The notes under the pieces are model-generated. The model saw only the letters and a program-made list of their open reading frames with translations. It was not told the DNA's origin and did not search any database. From Streptomyces sp. TLI_105 (GTDB lineage Bacteria; Actinomycetota; Actinomycetes; Streptomycetales; Streptomycetaceae): a stretch of 64,000 bases of DNA. The position numbers and the translations under genes were made by a program. The stretch spans positions 6,573,501-6,637,500 of the forward strand of contig NZ_FNSM01000001.1 in NCBI RefSeq assembly GCF_900105415.1, given 5' to 3'. Of this stretch, positions 61,678 through 64,000 are shown one piece after another; position 1 is the stretch's first letter, and each line of letters begins with the position of its first letter.

Positions 61678-62415
61678 GTGGCGCTCAAGAACATCCCGGA
61701 CCCCGGTTTCTCCGAAGACGACGGCACCGCCGACCCGCGGCTCGCCGCGGCCCTCGCGGCCTGGGCGGAGGACAGAACCGCCCACGGCCCGGTCCTCGAA
61801 GCACTGAAGGAGGCCCGGCTGCTCGTACCCGTGGTCGCCGTCCTCGGCGAGGTCGAGATCGACCCCGAGACGGGGCTGAAGCAGGAGAAGACGAGCGACA
61901 TGGCCGTCCCCACCCTGACGGCCGGCGACCGGCGGGCCCTGCCGGCCTTCACCTCGATCGCCTCGCTCGCCCTCTGGGACCCGCAGGCCCGGCCCGTCGC
62001 CGTCCCCGTCCACCAGGCGATCGCGGCCCTCGTCCACGAGAAGGCCGACACCCTGGTCCTGGACCTGGCCGGCCCCGTGCCGTACCAGGTGACCGGCTCC
62101 GCGCTGCTCGCCCTCGCCGAGGGCCGCTCCAGCACCGACCCGCTCGACGACCCGGCCGTACGGGAAGCCGTGCGCGCCGTCGTGGCCGCCGAGCCCGCGG
62201 TGCTCCGCGCCCACCTGGGCCCCGGCACCGCCGACGGCACGGTCGCGCTGGTCCTCGCCGCGGACGCCTCCCCGGCGGAGGCGGCCCAGCGCGTGGCCCG
62301 CGCCCTGGCCGCCGACGAAACACTGAGGGCCCGCCTGGTGCGGGGCCTCGACCTGGCACTCCTGCCGGCCTCGGCCACGCCTCCCGGCGAGCCCTTCTAC
62401 GTGAAGAACGTCTAG
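61678..62415 (+). CDS. SseB-family protein
   Basis: A 245-aa soluble protein with an N-terminal SseB-type domain (LLVPVVAVLGEVEIDPETGL, MAVPTLTAGDRRALPAFTSI, ALWDPQARPVAV) and C-terminal domain rich in Ala. Role of the family is unclear outside type III secretion. TAGGCT is exactly 6 bases before GTG 61678, so leaderless. It is separated from the protease gene by 34 bases with its own promoter. Confidence 0.85.
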   Translation: MALKNIPDPGFSEDDGTADPRLAAALAAWAEDRTAHGPVLEALKEARLLVPVVAVLGEVEIDPETGLKQEKTSDMAVPTLTAGDRRALPAFTSIASLALWDPQARPVAVPVHQAIAALVHEKADTLVLDLAGPVPYQVTGSALLALAEGRSSTDPLDDPAVREAVRAVVAAEPAVLRAHLGPGTADGTVALVLAADASPAEAAQRVARALAADETLRARLVRGLDLALLPASATPPGEPFYVKNV

Positions 62416-62427
62416 CGCGAGGAACCC

Positions 62428-62805
62428 CTAGCCGTACACCGGCCCCGTGTACTTCTCGCCCGGTCCCTGGCCCGGCTCGTCCGGGATCAGGGAGGCCTCG
62501 CGGAAGGCGAGCTGGAGGGACTTCAGGCCGTCCCGCAGGGGAGCCGCGTGGAAGGAGGAGACCTCCGTCGCGCCGGCGTCCAGGAGGCCCGCGAGCGCGT
62601 GGACCAGCTTGCGCGCCTCGTCGAGGTCCTTGTGCTTGTCGCCCTCCTCGGTGAGCCCGAGCTTCACGGCGGCGGCGCTCATCAGGTTGACGGCGACGGT
62701 CACGATCACCTCGACCGCCGGGACCTCGGCGATGTCGCGGGTCATGGATTCGAAGTCGGGGGTTTCGGGGGAGTCCGGGGACTCGTTCTGGGGCGTCTCG
62801 CTCAT
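62428..62805 (-). CDS. DUF1844 family protein
   Basis: A 125-aa protein. SMTRDIAEVPAVEVIVTVAV, LMSAAAVKLGLTE and DLDEARKLVHALAGLLDA are the core of DUF1844, an actinobacterial family commonly located by infC; function unknown. TATCGT stands 7 bases before the ATG with no ribosome site, so short-leader or leaderless. Divergent from infC. Confidence 0.88.
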   Translation of the reverse strand: MSETPQNESPDSPETPDFESMTRDIAEVPAVEVIVTVAVNLMSAAAVKLGLTEEGDKHKDLDEARKLVHALAGLLDAGATEVSSFHAAPLRDGLKSLQLAFREASLIPDEPGQGPGEKYTGPVYG

Positions 62806-63157
62806 GCCCCACACGATATGCCGCTCCACGGTTCGCGGAGACCGCCGGGTCCTGCTAACCTTGTGTAACGACCGGCTGGACATCTCTGTGTCCGGCCCAC
62901 AAGTGGAGGCTCCGTACTCCCACCTGACCACCCTCGCGGGTGGCGGGTCACCGGTCAGGTGGCGCCCATCGTTCCGTACGGACGATGGAGCCGCCCGATG
63001 CGCGCCCCGCGGTTGACCGCGGCGGTGCTCCGGTATTTCCGTGGAGCCCCGCCTGTGTCCCGTCCGGGGCGTTTTTCACGTGCCGGCTCGGTTGGTCAGA
63101 AACAGACAGTGCGCGTTCGTCCGCCAGGCGGTCGCGTGGTGCTACCGAGGAGGATCC
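62806..63157 (+). promoter_or_regulatory. Promoter and structured leader of infC-rpmI-(rplT), with an intrinsic-terminator-like hairpin
   Basis: No gene lies in these 352 bases. TAACCT (62855-62860) is a likely -10. The transcript could form a stem CCACCTGACC (62920-62929) with 62953-62962. Then GCCCCG (63046-63051) pairs with CGGGGC (63065-63070), followed by GTTTTT (63071-63076): a terminator shape 80 bases before the coding region. This looks like an attenuated ribosomal leader. Confidence 0.6.
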
Positions 63158-63817
63158 ATCAGCGCCGAGCCCCGCATCAACGACAGGATTCGCGTTCCCG
63201 AGGTGCGACTTGTCGGACCCAGCGGCGAGCAGGTCGGGATTGTTCCGCTTGCCAAGGCCCTGGAGCTCGCACAGGAGTACGACCTCGACCTGGTCGAGGT
63301 GGCGGCGAACGCCCGTCCGCCCGTGTGCAAGCTCATGGACTACGGGAAGTTCAAGTACGAGTCGGCCATGAAGGCCCGTGAGGCGCGCAAGAACCAGGCG
63401 CACACGGTCATCAAGGAGATGAAGCTCCGGCCGAAGATCGACCCGCACGACTATGACACCAAGAAGGGTCACGTCGTCCGGTTCCTGAAGCAGGGCGACA
63501 AGGTCAAGATCACGATCATGTTCCGTGGTCGTGAGCAGTCCCGCCCCGAGCTCGGTTTCCGACTGCTTCAGCGGCTGGCGTCGGACGTCGAGGAGCTTGG
63601 CTTCATCGAGTCCAACCCGAAGCAGGACGGCCGGAACATGATCATGGTTCTCGGCCCGCACAAGAAGAAGACCGAGGCCATGGCCGAGGCGCGTGAGGCC
63701 CAGGCCGCACGCAAGGCCGAGCGCCAGGGCGTCGCCTCCGACGAGGCCCCCGAGGCCCCGGTCGCCGAGGCTCCGGTCGCCGAGGCCGAGGCTCCGGTCG
63801 AGACCCCCGAGGCGTGA
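63158..63817 (+). CDS. infC: Translation initiation factor IF-3, apparent ATC start codon
   Basis: A 219-aa factor that binds the 30S subunit and checks the start codon. [19 protein letters not shown] starts the N-domain, [11 protein letters not shown] ends it, and the C-domain has [19 protein letters not shown] and [12 protein letters not shown] repetitive acidic tail ([20 protein letters not shown]) extends it by about 40 residues. The SD GAGGAGGA is 4 bases before an ATC, at the family start; no ATG, GTG or TTG is near, and the nearest in-frame TTG is about 25 codons upstream. E. coli infC also uses a rare start (ATT) for self-regulation. Confidence 0.93.
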   Translation: MSAEPRINDRIRVPEVRLVGPSGEQVGIVPLAKALELAQEYDLDLVEVAANARPPVCKLMDYGKFKYESAMKAREARKNQAHTVIKEMKLRPKIDPHDYDTKKGHVVRFLKQGDKVKITIMFRGREQSRPELGFRLLQRLASDVEELGFIESNPKQDGRNMIMVLGPHKKKTEAMAEAREAQAARKAERQGVASDEAPEAPVAEAPVAEAEAPVETPEA

Positions 63818-63823
63818 CCCCAC

Positions 63824-63844
63824 GGGCTGCCAACCAGGCAGCCC
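63824..63844 (+). terminator. Hairpin after infC
   Basis: Arms GGGCTGCC (63824-63831) and GGCAGCCC (63837-63844), loop AACCA. No T-run; could modulate read-through from infC to rpmI. Confidence 0.45.
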
Positions 63845-63879
63845 CGGGCCCCGCCCGGAACCACCAAACGAAGAACTGA

Positions 63880-63917
63880 CGCTCCCGGATGTCCGGTGTT
63901 CGCACCGGGCGGGAGCG
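63880..63917 (+). promoter_or_regulatory. Structured leader before rpmI with TTCG tetraloop
   Basis: Outer arms CGCTCCCG (63880-63887) and CGGGAGCG (63910-63917) enclose CCGGTG-TTCG-CACCGG (63893-63908), a very stable stem with a TTCG loop. It is 24 bases upstream of rpmI and may be an autoregulatory or processing site of the L35/L20 operon. Confidence 0.5.
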
Positions 63918-63941
63918 CCACTGACGAGGAGATACGGCGCG

Positions 63942-64000
63942 ATGCCGAAGAACAAGACGCACTCCGGTGCCAAGAAGCGCTTCAAGGTCACCGGCTCGGG
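63942..64000 (+). CDS. rpmI: 50S ribosomal protein L35, N-terminal part (runs off window)
   Basis: The first 19 codons read MPKNKTHSGAKKRFKVTGS, the invariant L35 beginning. GAGGAGAT lies upstream. The gene follows infC as in nearly all bacteria; rplT is expected next outside the window. Confidence 0.96.
   Translation, partial: MPKNKTHSGAKKRFKVTGS

Noticed and set aside
60462..62415. Type VII (ESX) secretion locus
   Set aside because: Only a mycosin-like protease is present; no EccB, EccC, EccD or WXG100 gene is found, and SseB alone is not evidence of a secretion system.
1..64000. tRNA, rRNA, transposase or integrase genes
   Set aside because: None of the conserved sequences or protein motifs could be found by eye; the only mobile-like piece is the small palindromic stretch in the broken DraG gene.

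Overview
This 64 kb window is high-GC chromosomal DNA from an actinomycete, almost certainly Streptomyces or a close relative. GTG and TTG starts are frequent and third codon positions are strongly G/C. The gene order matches, from memory, the S. coelicolor region from infC/rpmI through the glycine betaine transporter and pafA to the arc-dop-pup-prcBA proteasome cluster, read here in the opposite numbering direction. I see no rRNA, tRNA, CRISPR array, transposase, integrase or phage gene. It reads as core chromosome with small accessory cassettes.

Layout. (1) 1-8800: the tail of an unknown gene, two paralogous lipoprotein solute-binding proteins, an orphan NarL-type response regulator, a RecB-like Fe-S nuclease, an S2P/CBS membrane protease, tRNA m1A58 methyltransferase, a small exported protein and a ferredoxin. 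(2) 9047-28175: the pupylation-proteasome region. It holds arc/mpa, dop, pup (ending Gly-Gly-Glu), prcB and prcA, then a LacI/MFS pair, pafA, two FKBPs, pafB, pafC, two small proteins, tatA, tatC, a lipid kinase and the helY helicase. (3) 28360-35646: accessory genes: a P450, a methyltransferase, a broken ADP-ribosylglycohydrolase gene next to a palindromic element, a two-gene membrane cassette opposite a MerR regulator with a striking operator, an iron-box-controlled siderophore-interacting protein and a stand-alone 5'-3' exonuclease. (4) 35904-45077: a glycine betaine ABC system with a permease-binding protein fusion, an XRE-cupin regulator, a BtuF-like protein without a signal peptide, a TDT transporter with a divergent LysR regulator, and a carbonic anhydrase/SulP operon. 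(5) 45137-55989: an amidohydrolase, a TetR regulator and an NCS1 permease, then a probable ethanolamine (or related amine) catabolic cluster: class I amidotransferase, amine permease, FadR-type regulator, glutamine-synthetase-like enzyme, aldehyde dehydrogenase and SDR. (6) 56077-64000: an exported HAD phosphatase, an alanine-racemase-fold enzyme, a Pro/Ala-rich membrane protein coupled to a mycosin-like S8 protease, SseB and DUF1844 proteins, then infC with an apparent ATC start and the beginning of rpmI.

How the genes work together. PafA attaches Pup to substrates, Arc unfolds them into the PrcBA chamber, and Dop removes Pup. Because Pup is encoded with a C-terminal Glu, it needs no deamidation. 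PafB/PafC, Tat export and HelY follow in the order familiar from actinobacteria. In the amine cluster, uptake, gamma-glutamylation, two oxidation steps and hydrolysis of the glutamyl product form a plausible pathway.

Regulatory signals are unusually readable. Eight genes show a -10-like hexamer exactly 6 nt before the start codon, as expected for leaderless mRNAs. Convincing or possible operators sit beside the MerR, LacI, LysR, TetR and siderophore genes. All functions are read from sequence motifs; no similarity search was run.
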